Shown here one piece after another: positions 34,365-43,002 of a stretch of DNA of 44,945 nt. The translations under genes were made by a program, and so were the position numbers. Source of the stretch: Crocinitomicaceae bacterium. Its GTDB lineage: Bacteria; Bacteroidota; Bacteroidia; Flavobacteriales_D; Crocinitomicaceae. Within the stretch, counting starts at the first letter, position 1. Every line of letters starts with the position of its first letter. The notes beneath the pieces were generated by a model, which worked only from the letters and a program-made list of their open reading frames with translations, did not search any database and was not told where the DNA came from. The stretch is taken from NCBI GenBank assembly GCA_022447665.1, contig JAKVAQ010000008.1, positions 1-44,945 on the forward strand, read 5' to 3'.

Positions 34365-37178
34365 ATGGATTATACGCATAAATCTATTGAAGAGAAGTGG
34401 CAATCTTACTGGTCTCAGAACAAAACTTTTGAGGCAAAAGTAAATGACCAACCAAAATATTATGGATTAACCATGTTTCCTTACCCGTCCGGCGCAGGGC
34501 TGCATGTTGGTCATCCTTTAGGGTATATCGCTTCTGATATTTATGCGCGATACAAAAGACATTTAGGATTCAATGTTCTTCATCCAATGGGGTATGATTC
34601 TTTCGGACTACCTGCTGAGCAATATGCTATACAAACCGGCCAGCATCCAGCTATAACTACCAAAGAAAACATTGCTCGTTATAGAGAGCAATTAGATCAA
34701 ATTGGTTTTGCATTTGATTGGACGAAAGAGGTGAAGACTTCTAATCCCGATTATTATAAATGGACACAATGGATTTTTAAGCAATTATTTGATTCTTGGT
34801 ATAACAACGAAACGAATAAAGCGGAAAGAATCTCAACGTTAATAGAAAAGTTCACCGCTTCTGGTAATGCCGAAGTAAATGCTGTATCCGATCAAGAAAT
34901 TATTTTTTCTGCCCAAGAATGGAGCGAGTTTTCTGAAAAAGAGCAATCGGACATTCTAATGAATTACCGTTTAACCTTCTTGGCGGATAGTTGGGTAAAC
35001 TGGTGTCCTGAATTAGGAACCGTTTTAGCCAATGACGAAATTAAAGACGGTGTTTCAGAACGAGGAGGACATCCAGTAGAACAGAAACTAATGCGTCAAT
35101 GGAGTATGCGTATCACGGCTTATGCTGAACGTTTGCTTCAAGGTTCGGAAAGTATCGATTGGACCGATGCAATTAAGGAACAACAACGCAATTGGATTGG
35201 CAAAAGTGCAGGCGCTTCAGTTGAGTTTAAAGTAGAAAATTCTGATAAAGTAATCGAAGTATTCACAACGAGACCTGACACTATTTATGGGGTTAATTTC
35301 GTTGTATTAGCACCTGAACATGAATATGTTTCAGAGCTTACAACTGCCGAACAGAAAGATGCTGTAGAAGCCTATGTGAGAGAAGCTAGCTTAAAGTCTG
35401 AAAGGGACAGACAATCGGATGTAAAGAATATTTCGGGTGTATTTACAGGTGCTTATGCTATACATCCGTTTACGGGAGAAAAGGTAGCTATTTGGTTGGG
35501 AGATTATGTTTTAGCGAGTTACGGTACAGGAGCAGTAATGGCAGTTCCTTGCGGAGATCAAAGAGATTGGGATTTTGCCAATCATTTTAATATTGAAATC
35601 AAAAATATTTTTGAGGATATTGATATTTCGGAGGCCGCGTATACGGAGAAGACTGGAAAAATTGCTGACTCTGATTTCTTGAATGGCTTGCCGGTTAAAA
35701 AGGCGATTAAGACGGCGATTTACGAAATTGAGAAAAGAGGTTTGGGAAAAGGAAAGACCAATTATAGATTAAGAGATGCGGTATTCTCAAGACAGCGATA
35801 TTGGGGAGAACCTTTCCCGGTGTATTATAAAAATGAAATTCCAACCTTGGTTGATGATGCTCATTTACCCGTTGAATTGCCTGAAGTGAATAATTATTTA
35901 CCAACAGCAGATGGAGAACCACCATTGGGCAATGCTAGTGTTTGGAGTTGGGATGAAGAAAATAACAAAGTGGTTGAAAATTCAGCGCAAAATGGTTCTT
36001 CAATTTGGCCGTTAGAGTTGAATACAATGCCAGGTTGGGCAGGTTCTAGTTGGTATTTCTTGAGGTACATGGATCCGCAAAACCATGAAGCTTTTGTGAA
36101 TAAGGAAAAGGTAGAGTACTGGAAGCAAGTTGATTTATATATTGGTGGTTCTGAACACGCCACAGGTCACCTCTTATATGCGCGTTTTTGGACAATGTTC
36201 TTAAACGATATGGGCTACATTGATTTTTCTGAGCCCTTTCAAAAAATGATCAATCAAGGAATGATTTTGGGTAAATCTGCCATTGCTTTTGTGGATGAAA
36301 ACAATACTATGGTCTCTTTTGACTCAATTTCAAAAGAGGATTTAGTTAACTACCGAGAGGTAAGAATTTGGATTGATTTGATTGATGGTGGAGACAATGT
36401 TGATGTTGCGCGCCTTAAGACTTGGCAGCCTCAATTTGCCGATATGAATTATCAGTTGAATGGTAATGGGGAAATGAAGGTAAAGCGAGAGGTGGATAAA
36501 ATGTCTAAGCGCTGGTTCAATGTTGTTAATCCCGATGATTTATGTGAACGTTACGGAGCGGATACGCTAAGGTGCTATGAAATGTTCTTGGGTCCGCTTG
36601 AGCAGGCAAAGCCTTGGGATACTCAAGGGATTAATGGTGTACAAGGATTCTTGAAAAAGATGTGGCGTCTGTTTTTTAATGATGGTGTGCTGAGCGTTTC
36701 AGAAGAAAAACCTTCCAAAGAGGAATATAAAGCGTTGCATAAGGCGATTAAAAAGGTGAGAGAGGACTTGGATAGGTTTTCTTTTAATACTTGTGTATCT
36801 ACCTTTATGATCGCTGTGAATGAGCTTACAGATCTAAAATGTAATAAGAGAGAAATACTTGAAGATTTGGTTCGTTTAGTATCTCCTTTTGCGCCGCACA
36901 TTACTGAGGAGTTATGGAGTCAATTAGGACACGAAGCAAGTGTCTCTAGTCAAGGTTTCCCAGAATTTGTAGAAGAATATTTGGTGGAATCAGATCATGA
37001 ATACCCAATTTCTTTTAATGGTAAAATGCGTTTCAAGCTTAAAATGCCATTAGACCTCTCAAAAGAAGAAATTGAAAAGACTGTATTGGCGCACGAGCAG
37101 AGTGTGAAATATATCGATGGAAAACCACTTAAGAAAGTGATTGTAGTTCCCGGAAAGATTGTAAATATTGTAGTTTAG
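34365..37178 (+). CDS. leuS: Leucyl-tRNA synthetase
   Basis: 937 residues, class I synthetase. HIGH-type motif HVGH at 47-50 (PSGAGLHVGHPLGYIASD) and KMSKR at 712-716. An editing (CP1) domain lies in the middle (TTRPDTIYGVNFVVLAPEH), and the C-terminal anticodon-binding part includes VRLVSPFAPHITEELW. It charges tRNA-Leu; a tRNA-Leu gene is also in this window. It converges on the T9SS gene with 1 bp between stops and no terminator. Confidence 0.98.
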   Translation: MDYTHKSIEEKWQSYWSQNKTFEAKVNDQPKYYGLTMFPYPSGAGLHVGHPLGYIASDIYARYKRHLGFNVLHPMGYDSFGLPAEQYAIQTGQHPAITTKENIARYREQLDQIGFAFDWTKEVKTSNPDYYKWTQWIFKQLFDSWYNNETNKAERISTLIEKFTASGNAEVNAVSDQEIIFSAQEWSEFSEKEQSDILMNYRLTFLADSWVNWCPELGTVLANDEIKDGVSERGGHPVEQKLMRQWSMRITAYAERLLQGSESIDWTDAIKEQQRNWIGKSAGASVEFKVENSDKVIEVFTTRPDTIYGVNFVVLAPEHEYVSELTTAEQKDAVEAYVREASLKSERDRQSDVKNISGVFTGAYAIHPFTGEKVAIWLGDYVLASYGTGAVMAVPCGDQRDWDFANHFNIEIKNIFEDIDISEAAYTEKTGKIADSDFLNGLPVKKAIKTAIYEIEKRGLGKGKTNYRLRDAVFSRQRYWGEPFPVYYKNEIPTLVDDAHLPVELPEVNNYLPTADGEPPLGNASVWSWDEENNKVVENSAQNGSSIWPLELNTMPGWAGSSWYFLRYMDPQNHEAFVNKEKVEYWKQVDLYIGGSEHATGHLLYARFWTMFLNDMGYIDFSEPFQKMINQGMILGKSAIAFVDENNTMVSFDSISKEDLVNYREVRIWIDLIDGGDNVDVARLKTWQPQFADMNYQLNGNGEMKVKREVDKMSKRWFNVVNPDDLCERYGADTLRCYEMFLGPLEQAKPWDTQGINGVQGFLKKMWRLFFNDGVLSVSEEKPSKEEYKALHKAIKKVREDLDRFSFNTCVSTFMIAVNELTDLKCNKREILEDLVRLVSPFAPHITEELWSQLGHEASVSSQGFPEFVEEYLVESDHEYPISFNGKMRFKLKMPLDLSKEEIEKTVLAHEQSVKYIDGKPLKKVIVVPGKIVNIVV

Positions 37179-37179
37179 A

Positions 37180-38745
37180 CTACTGTTTTAAAATCCTACC
37201 ATTGTAGGCAGCGCCATTGATTGTCATTGAGTAGAAGTAGATACCGTTTGTAGCTTCTTCACCGATTTTATTAGAACCATCCCATAGAATTTCTTGCTGA
37301 CCAGTTAAATATTGGTTCTCAACTAATTTGTTTACTACACGTCCGTTCAAGTCGTAGATATATACACTTGTGAGTGCATTTTCTCCGGCATCGAACGTAA
37401 TGGTCGTACTTGAATTGAATGGGTTTGGATAAACTTTAATCTCACTTTCTTCATTATACTTTGCCATTTCTGTGCTCAGAAATTCGGTTATAAGTTCATC
37501 CTGATTTATTAATTCATCTCCTGACTGATATGCCATAAAGTGGTAATAAATTAAATACATTTCGTCGGTTGTATTGAACCCTTCGCTAATGTCTTGCGGA
37601 GGGTCATAAGGATTGTGCGTATTCCCCGCAGTATTGTCATAAATGGCTCTACTTTCAATATCAGAACCGGCTGGAACATATTGTAAGTACTGGAACCAAT
37701 AGAAATCTTGCCAATCAAAATCATAATGAGGTATTCTAACAAACTTCACAGTGTCAGAAGCAGGAGTAACTGCAAACGATTGCATGTGTGACCCTAGTAA
37801 GTGCATATGCGGAAACACGCTCAGGAACGTAAAGTCAAATGGAGTGTCATCGAAGGTGTTGTACAAAGTATCAATTGTACCTGCAGGAATAGTAAAGTCA
37901 AATTCCGCGTTTAAAGGCGCGGCATATACTTGACGGAAAGTCGTGGTCATCGGTTCGTCGTAAAAGTAGAAGTTTACAGTCGTGGCGTCCCAAGTACCAT
38001 AACTACCGTGTGGGTAGTGCATTGCGAAGACTACATTTGAACCAGCGCCCATAACCATTCCACATGAAAAATCGTCGTTTGCTGGAAACACTGTTGGGCG
38101 TGTACCTGGCGTATATCCTGCCATTAATGGTTCACTTGATGGGCCACCACAGTCGCCACCAATTGTGTCTGTCGGATAATCGCCATCTTCATCATAATAA
38201 ACAAGACAATGATGAACCGTTGCAGAGTTTCCAGGCACAATCTCAATTGCTCTTACCCTTCTTTCTTCAGTTAAACCTGTTGGCATGGAAATACATACAT
38301 AATCATCTTGAACAACAGTAGCCTTACTCATGTAATTCGGCATTGTGATAGAGAGGTCTGGAGTTCCTGGTAGTATTTTTTCTCCTGTAAAAACTGGCGC
38401 TGGTGGAGCTAACGCAGGATCACCTTCCAATCCTCCTTCATTCACCCAGTTAATAATGGTGTTACGCTCAAGAGGTGTCAAGATTTTTTCGTCAAAATAA
38501 TGCTGAAAGGATGTATCTGCCTTGTATGGAGGCATGTTATTTGCTTCAACCTCTGCCTTGATTAATACTTTATAAATATCCGCGGTAGAGTAATCCAATA
38601 GGGAGAATGGGCCTATTCCATCCGGTCTGTGGCAGACAACGCAATTATCAAAAAAAATCTCTGCCGTATGCTCGCTCCAAGTAGTTTGAGCGTTTGAGTA
38701 CATTGCTGAAAGTCCTGCAAAAGTTAGGAGTAGAAGTCTTTTCAT
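37180..38745 (-). CDS. T9SS-exported heme and copper-monooxygenase-like protein
   Basis: 521 residues from ATG 38743-38745 (MKRLLLLTFAGLSAMYSNAQ, a clean signal peptide). The frame opens ten codons further up, but that lead (MCEQHKRLTI) would spoil the signal. A cytochrome c-type CVVCH site (C35, C38, H39) is followed by a region with histidine motifs of copper type II ascorbate-dependent monooxygenases: TVHHCLVYYDED, VFAMHYPHGS, VFPHMHLLGSHMQ. The C-terminus is a T9SS sorting domain (IKVYPNPFNSSTTITF, then YIYDLNGRVVNKLV). It is probably a surface or extracellular redox enzyme; substrate unknown. Confidence 0.88.
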   Translation of the reverse strand: MKRLLLLTFAGLSAMYSNAQTTWSEHTAEIFFDNCVVCHRPDGIGPFSLLDYSTADIYKVLIKAEVEANNMPPYKADTSFQHYFDEKILTPLERNTIINWVNEGGLEGDPALAPPAPVFTGEKILPGTPDLSITMPNYMSKATVVQDDYVCISMPTGLTEERRVRAIEIVPGNSATVHHCLVYYDEDGDYPTDTIGGDCGGPSSEPLMAGYTPGTRPTVFPANDDFSCGMVMGAGSNVVFAMHYPHGSYGTWDATTVNFYFYDEPMTTTFRQVYAAPLNAEFDFTIPAGTIDTLYNTFDDTPFDFTFLSVFPHMHLLGSHMQSFAVTPASDTVKFVRIPHYDFDWQDFYWFQYLQYVPAGSDIESRAIYDNTAGNTHNPYDPPQDISEGFNTTDEMYLIYYHFMAYQSGDELINQDELITEFLSTEMAKYNEESEIKVYPNPFNSSTTITFDAGENALTSVYIYDLNGRVVNKLVENQYLTGQQEILWDGSNKIGEEATNGIYFYSMTINGAAYNGRILKQ

Positions 38746-38850
38746 TATGGTAAGTCTTTTGTGCTGTTCACACATTACTTGTGTACATAGCCAATAAAGT
38801 TATGAATAATCACTTAGATTTCATAACAATTCTACTTATTTAACCGCTTG

Positions 38851-40008
38851 TTATTTAATTAGTTCGACGGCGATTCTACGCGACTCATTGTCCGTCTCAA
38901 AAAGCTGTTCTAATTCTGGTTTATTTTGGAAGCTAATGTTTTGTACAACCTTTTCATTGATATCGCCAATATCTAAAAAACCAATTTTCCCATCTATAAA
39001 TGCTTGGTTGGTGACTTCATTAGCTGCGTTCAGGGCACAAGGCATGTTTCCACCCTTTTTCAAAGCCTCGTAAGCTAAACGAAGATTAATGAATGTTTCT
39101 TGATCAGGAGCTTCAAATGTCAATGATGGATAGTCTAAAAAGTTAAATCGTTCGAAATTTGATTCGATCCTATTGGGATAAGATAGTGCGAATTGAATCG
39201 GTAATTTCATATTTGGTAATCCCATTTGAGCTTTCATTGAACCATCTCTAAATTGAGCTATGGAATGAATGATTGATTGGGGGTGAACAATTACATCGAT
39301 CTGATCTTCCTTAAGCCCAAAAAGCCATTTTGCTTCAATAATTTCAAGTCCCTTGTTCATCATCGTCGCCGAATCGATCGTGATTTTCGCGCCCATGCTC
39401 CAATTAGGATGATTCAAAGATTCCTTTACAGTAACAGACTTTAACTCGTTTCTGTTTTTTCCTCGAAATGGTCCTCCTGAAGCGGTTAAATAAACCTTCT
39501 CCAGCGGGTTATGAAATTCACCAACGATACATTGAAATATAGCGCTATGTTCAGAATCTACAGGGTAAATATTTACGCCTTTTTCTTTCGCTCTTTGTGT
39601 AATTATTTCACCGGCAACAACAAGGGTTTCCTTATTTGCGAGTGCTATGTTTTTTCCGTATTCGATTGCTTTTAGGGTTGGTTTAAGACCTGAAAATCCA
39701 ACTAGGGCAGTGAGAACAATGTCTATTTCATCCATTGAGCAGACATCCACAAGCGCTTCTTCACCGGTATAACATTTTGTTCCGAGATTCCAACATTCAT
39801 CATTAATCTTGGCGTGGCCTTCTTCAGAAACAATAACAACAGTATTTGGCTCGAACTCACGAACTTGTTCCATGAGTAAATCAGCATTTGTATTAGTAGT
39901 AAGTACACTTACTTCAAACTTCTCTGAATGATTTCGAATGACATCTAGGGCCTGAGTACCTATAGAACCAGTGGAGCCAAGTATGGCAATGCGCTTTTTT
40001 GAAGACAT
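38851..40008 (-). CDS. dxr: 1-deoxy-D-xylulose-5-phosphate reductoisomerase
   Basis: 385 residues. The NADPH loop GSTGSIG is at 11-17. Active-site stretches are PVDSEHSAIFQ, LTASGGPFRG, and HPNWSMGAKITIDSATMMNK. It catalyses the committed step of the MEP isoprenoid pathway. It is a single gene between the T9SS gene and the secreted three-gene operon. A TAATTTTG box overlaps its leader. Confidence 0.97.
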   Translation of the reverse strand: MSSKKRIAILGSTGSIGTQALDVIRNHSEKFEVSVLTTNTNADLLMEQVREFEPNTVVIVSEEGHAKINDECWNLGTKCYTGEEALVDVCSMDEIDIVLTALVGFSGLKPTLKAIEYGKNIALANKETLVVAGEIITQRAKEKGVNIYPVDSEHSAIFQCIVGEFHNPLEKVYLTASGGPFRGKNRNELKSVTVKESLNHPNWSMGAKITIDSATMMNKGLEIIEAKWLFGLKEDQIDVIVHPQSIIHSIAQFRDGSMKAQMGLPNMKLPIQFALSYPNRIESNFERFNFLDYPSLTFEAPDQETFINLRLAYEALKKGGNMPCALNAANEVTNQAFIDGKIGFLDIGDINEKVVQNISFQNKPELEQLFETDNESRRIAVELIK

Positions 40009-40058
40009 GCTTCAAAATTAGCGTTTATACTTAATGGAAAACTAAAAAAGTCACCTCT

Positions 40059-40589
40059 TTAGTTTTTAACGATCTTTCTTTCGATTACACCAATTGCCGA
40101 AATAAATTTCACGACATAGGTACCGTCGGCTTGATTGGATAGGTCAATACTATTTCCGCCAGATTCTTTTGAAATGAGTTTTCCATCCATACCGTAAACT
40201 TCTATATCAATAGTTTCGGTTGAAAGTACCTTGACAACGTCAGTGGTTGGGTTAGGAAAAATTGATAAACCAAAGGGCTCATTTTCATTGATGATGGCCG
40301 AGTTTGCTAGCCCAACAGTAAATGTAAATGTTGCCACACCGCAATAGGAGTCAGTTACTTCAACGGTATAACTTCCAGCCACAAGCCCCGTTAAATCCTC
40401 GTCTGTAGAAGTGAAACTTGATGGACCTGACCAGCTTATGGTGTAAGGAGCAACACCTCCTGCAATCGTTAAATCAATTTCACCATTGCTGAATCCAGCG
40501 TTCTCATCCGTGACAACTGCTGTAAGATCTGCTGCAGATGCAGTAAATCCTAAACCAGACAATACTAAGGCGATTAAAATCTTTTTCAT
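40059..40589 (-). CDS. Secreted SprB-repeat protein with T9SS sorting domain
   Basis: 176 residues from ATG 40587-40589 (MKKILIALVLSGLGFTASA, signal peptide). A ten-codon upstream extension of the frame is rejected as it overlaps the preceding gene. One SprB-like repeat spans ~20-95 (GGVAPYTISWSGPSSF, LVAGSYTVEVTD), followed by a T9SS sorting domain (GLSIFPNPTTDVVKVL ... IEVYGMDGKLI). It is the last gene of the operon, 1 bp after the upstream stop. Confidence 0.85.
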   Translation of the reverse strand: MKKILIALVLSGLGFTASAADLTAVVTDENAGFSNGEIDLTIAGGVAPYTISWSGPSSFTSTDEDLTGLVAGSYTVEVTDSYCGVATFTFTVGLANSAIINENEPFGLSIFPNPTTDVVKVLSTETIDIEVYGMDGKLISKESGGNSIDLSNQADGTYVVKFISAIGVIERKIVKN

Positions 40590-40590
40590 A

Positions 40591-41418
40591 TTACTCGTAT
40601 AAAATGGTACTAAATTCACTTAATATCTCACTTAGTGTTTTCTCTTTGTCCAAGTGGGATTTATCTAAATATTGGAGTTTATTGACATCCTTATTTAAAA
40701 CAAGGATACCATCATTCAGTGTCTTTTGTGGCTTTGCTATTTGAAGTTGCTCAATTTTTTTCTCAGTTACCTTGTAAACGGCCGAACTCTCCATCACCAT
40801 ATGCATTTCATCATCCTTTTCGAATAAAGTAAATTTGCAGCTTTGATAAGGAACCAATACTGATGATTGTTTCCATTGATAATTTTCAAAATACCAAACC
40901 GTCCATTCGTTTTGGCAAGTCACAACCATCCAGTATTTTTCTTTGAAATAGACGGCATCAAAATAGTAAGTGTCAAGCGACTTAAATCGCTGAGCGATAT
41001 ATCTGTAAGGATCATTCGGCGCATACATGTAATTGTCAACGCTTATCAGAATAACATCGCCTGGGTGTTTATAATTTCCCCAGTCTTGCAAACTGTCCAA
41101 AGGAATTTTCTTAATTGCTTCATACCTATCATTAAGCGGGTGCTCCAAAGTACTAACCGCAAAAATATCCTTCTCATTGATGTCCCAAGCTAGCTCGTTA
41201 TCATTGCCACCAAGCATTCTTCCTGCCGGTAAAGCTAAAGATTGAGAAGTTAACAAAGTGTCGTCGATACTTCCTGTGTGGTAGGTTCCAATTTGAAAAA
41301 GCGGGTCTATAGAAACACAATGATATTTCCCGTTTTCTATAATGATCTTGCGATCAATAATCATAGCCAAGCTTGAAGAGGCCCATAAAAGAATTGATAT
41401 GGTAATAATGTTTTTCAA
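40591..41418 (-). CDS. Secreted protein of unknown function, middle gene of operon
   Basis: 275 residues. The signal peptide is MKNIITISILLWASSSLA. The mature part is rich in aromatic residues and short strand-like stretches (TYYFDAVYFKEKYWMVVT, WYFENYQWKQSSVLVPYQ), possibly a beta-propeller-like fold, but no family is recognised. It is 4 bp downstream of the transglutaminase-like gene and 1 bp before the sorting-domain gene. No sorting domain of its own is visible. Confidence 0.72.
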   Translation of the reverse strand: MKNIITISILLWASSSLAMIIDRKIIIENGKYHCVSIDPLFQIGTYHTGSIDDTLLTSQSLALPAGRMLGGNDNELAWDINEKDIFAVSTLEHPLNDRYEAIKKIPLDSLQDWGNYKHPGDVILISVDNYMYAPNDPYRYIAQRFKSLDTYYFDAVYFKEKYWMVVTCQNEWTVWYFENYQWKQSSVLVPYQSCKFTLFEKDDEMHMVMESSAVYKVTEKKIEQLQIAKPQKTLNDGILVLNKDVNKLQYLDKSHLDKEKTLSEILSEFSTILYE

Positions 41419-41422
41419 ACCT

Positions 41423-42682
41423 CTAGTAAGTGGTAGTTGTGCTTGTTAAAGAAGATTCTGATAAATCATCCGTGAAAAGACAGTGTTTTATTGAGCCTGG
41501 ACCCCACCCAATAGTGTATCGGTAACCCCATCCATCGAAAGCGGTAGGTGCTATATCATCGAATGTAGGAAAGCTCACACCGTATGAAGGGTCATAATAA
41601 ACACCATCGATATAACAGATTTGGTGATTATTAAAAAAAGAACTTGGGTTTGCAGAGCCTTGTCCATAAATCCCAACTTGATCCGTTACGTCTTCAGTAT
41701 CAAAATCGTAGGCAGTATATGGAAAAGGTAGTAGACTCGTATACGTGTTTTTATATGGAAAAGCAGCACATTCTCCCGATGCAGATGGCGTTCCAAACTC
41801 CCAGTTCTTTACTAAGAATCGATTCACTGAATTTCCACAAACTGTATTGCCTATCGGTGTAATATAAACGTAATTATTCGTTCTAACTATTCCTTGTATT
41901 TTGATGGTAGCTAGAAAGAGTTTGGCGAAAGTATAGCACTGTGCATTATTGAACATTAATAATGAAGCTAAAGAAGTATTGAATGTATACATTGGGTTAT
42001 AGTATTTTAGACTGTCTCCTTGCCAATTCAACATTTCTTGGTCTTGAAAATCTGTCCAAATTCCAGCTATAATGTCGCTTTCTGTGCTTTCTCCATCCGT
42101 GTTTCTACACGAAATATCGAAAATAGTTCTCCAATGTTGAAAATCCGAATTTTCTGACATAGGTGTATCGTGAGTTACGTACATTACGTTTTTTGTGCTG
42201 TCAGCATTTCGCCAAGTTGTTCCATCATCGAAAGAAACGTCCCAGCCAATACTGAAAGGACCGAAATAGCGAGATTCATCAGGTGTAAATCCTGCATCTG
42301 CTGTTGTGTTAGGATAAGAGAATTCAAATTCACCAGCGCCCACATTTGTTATTTCTACTTTGGTGGCAGGGAAATTCATACCATCAGGAGCAACCCCCAT
42401 TACCCAAATAGAATCAGGAGCATCAGCACACATAAAGGTGAAATTGGCTGAAATTTCTGGGGCTGTTCCACTCACATACGCTACGGGCTCTTGCTCCGTC
42501 TCACTCACATCATAGTGTGGTATTCCATCAGCGTATATTCCTGAGCCATCATCTTTACGAATATCTAACGTAGGTCCTGCAAAGGTTGCTGTTTCCACCT
42601 CAATACTCGAATATGTAAAGTCTTGAGCATTTGTTGTGTGTAGAAGTGCAGCTGCGGCGGTAAGCGTAAAAAATCGAATCAT
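41423..42682 (-). CDS. Secreted transglutaminase-like cysteine protein
   Basis: 419 residues with a signal peptide (MIRFFTLTAAAALLHTTNAQ). After a beta-rich N-terminal half, a transglutaminase-like core shows the probable triad C249 (NNAQCYTFAKLFLATI), H353 (FFNNHQICYIDG) and D364 (VYYDPSYG). This fold makes or breaks amide bonds at peptides. The C-terminal tail is Ser/Thr-rich (SSLTSTTTTY), with no T9SS signal. It is the first gene of the operon. The inverted repeat GACTA-AAA-TAGTC lies upstream at 42700-42712. Confidence 0.78.
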   Translation of the reverse strand: MIRFFTLTAAAALLHTTNAQDFTYSSIEVETATFAGPTLDIRKDDGSGIYADGIPHYDVSETEQEPVAYVSGTAPEISANFTFMCADAPDSIWVMGVAPDGMNFPATKVEITNVGAGEFEFSYPNTTADAGFTPDESRYFGPFSIGWDVSFDDGTTWRNADSTKNVMYVTHDTPMSENSDFQHWRTIFDISCRNTDGESTESDIIAGIWTDFQDQEMLNWQGDSLKYYNPMYTFNTSLASLLMFNNAQCYTFAKLFLATIKIQGIVRTNNYVYITPIGNTVCGNSVNRFLVKNWEFGTPSASGECAAFPYKNTYTSLLPFPYTAYDFDTEDVTDQVGIYGQGSANPSSFFNNHQICYIDGVYYDPSYGVSFPTFDDIAPTAFDGWGYRYTIGWGPGSIKHCLFTDDLSESSLTSTTTTY

Positions 42683-42804
42683 ATCTTTGATTTTGATGAG
42701 ACTAAAATAGTCATTTTCAACGCTTTTTGGTAATCAGTTTTCGTTAAAGCTGTTAATTTCAGAACGAGAGATTAAGTGTAAAATGAAATATTTTTCTTCT
42801 TTTT

Positions 42805-42834
42805 TTGAAGAATTAAATATTCTATTTACCTTTG
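42805..42834 (+). promoter_or_regulatory. Promoter of tRNA-Leu
   Basis: TTG (42805-42807), a 19-bp spacer and TACCTTTG (42827-42834) match the Bacteroidota consensus. The tRNA begins 22 bp later. Between them TCCCTT-TTT-AAGGGA (42838-42852) forms a leader hairpin. Confidence 0.7.
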
Positions 42835-42855
42835 CGGTCCCTTTTTAAGGGAGTT

Positions 42856-42937
42856 GCAGGCGTGGTGGAATTGGTAGACACGCTAGACTTAGGATCTAGT
42901 GCCGCGAGGTGTGAGAGTTCGAGTCTCTCCGCCTGTA
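42856..42937 (+). tRNA. tRNA-Leu (anticodon TAG)
   Basis: 82 nt. The acceptor GCAGGCG pairs with CGCCTGT (terminal G.U), and the discriminator is A. The anticodon stem CTAGA/TCTAG encloses the loop CTTAGGA, giving anticodon TAG. The longer variable region and T-arm (AGAGTTCGAGTCTCT) fit a class II tRNA-Leu. Confidence 0.95.
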
Positions 42938-42954
42938 CATTTTGAACTTAAAAT

Positions 42955-42987
42955 ATGGTCAAGGCTCTGCTTCGGCCATTTTTTTTT
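42955..42987 (+). terminator. Terminator after tRNA-Leu, 15 bp before tig
   Basis: ATGGTCAAGGC pairs with GCTTCGGCCAT (11 bp with two G.U pairs and one A.C mismatch) around the loop TCT, followed by nine T's. It ends the tRNA transcript, but no clear promoter separates it from tig. Confidence 0.75.
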
Positions 42988-43002
42988 AACTAAACTAAAA
43001 TT

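Noticed and set aside
38746-38775. Ten extra N-terminal codons (MCEQHKRLTI) for the T9SS heme/copper gene
   Set aside because: They would precede and spoil a clean signal peptide that begins at the next ATG.
40590-40619. Ten extra N-terminal codons for the SprB-repeat protein
   Set aside because: They overlap the coding end of the upstream gene, and the signal peptide begins at ATG 40589.
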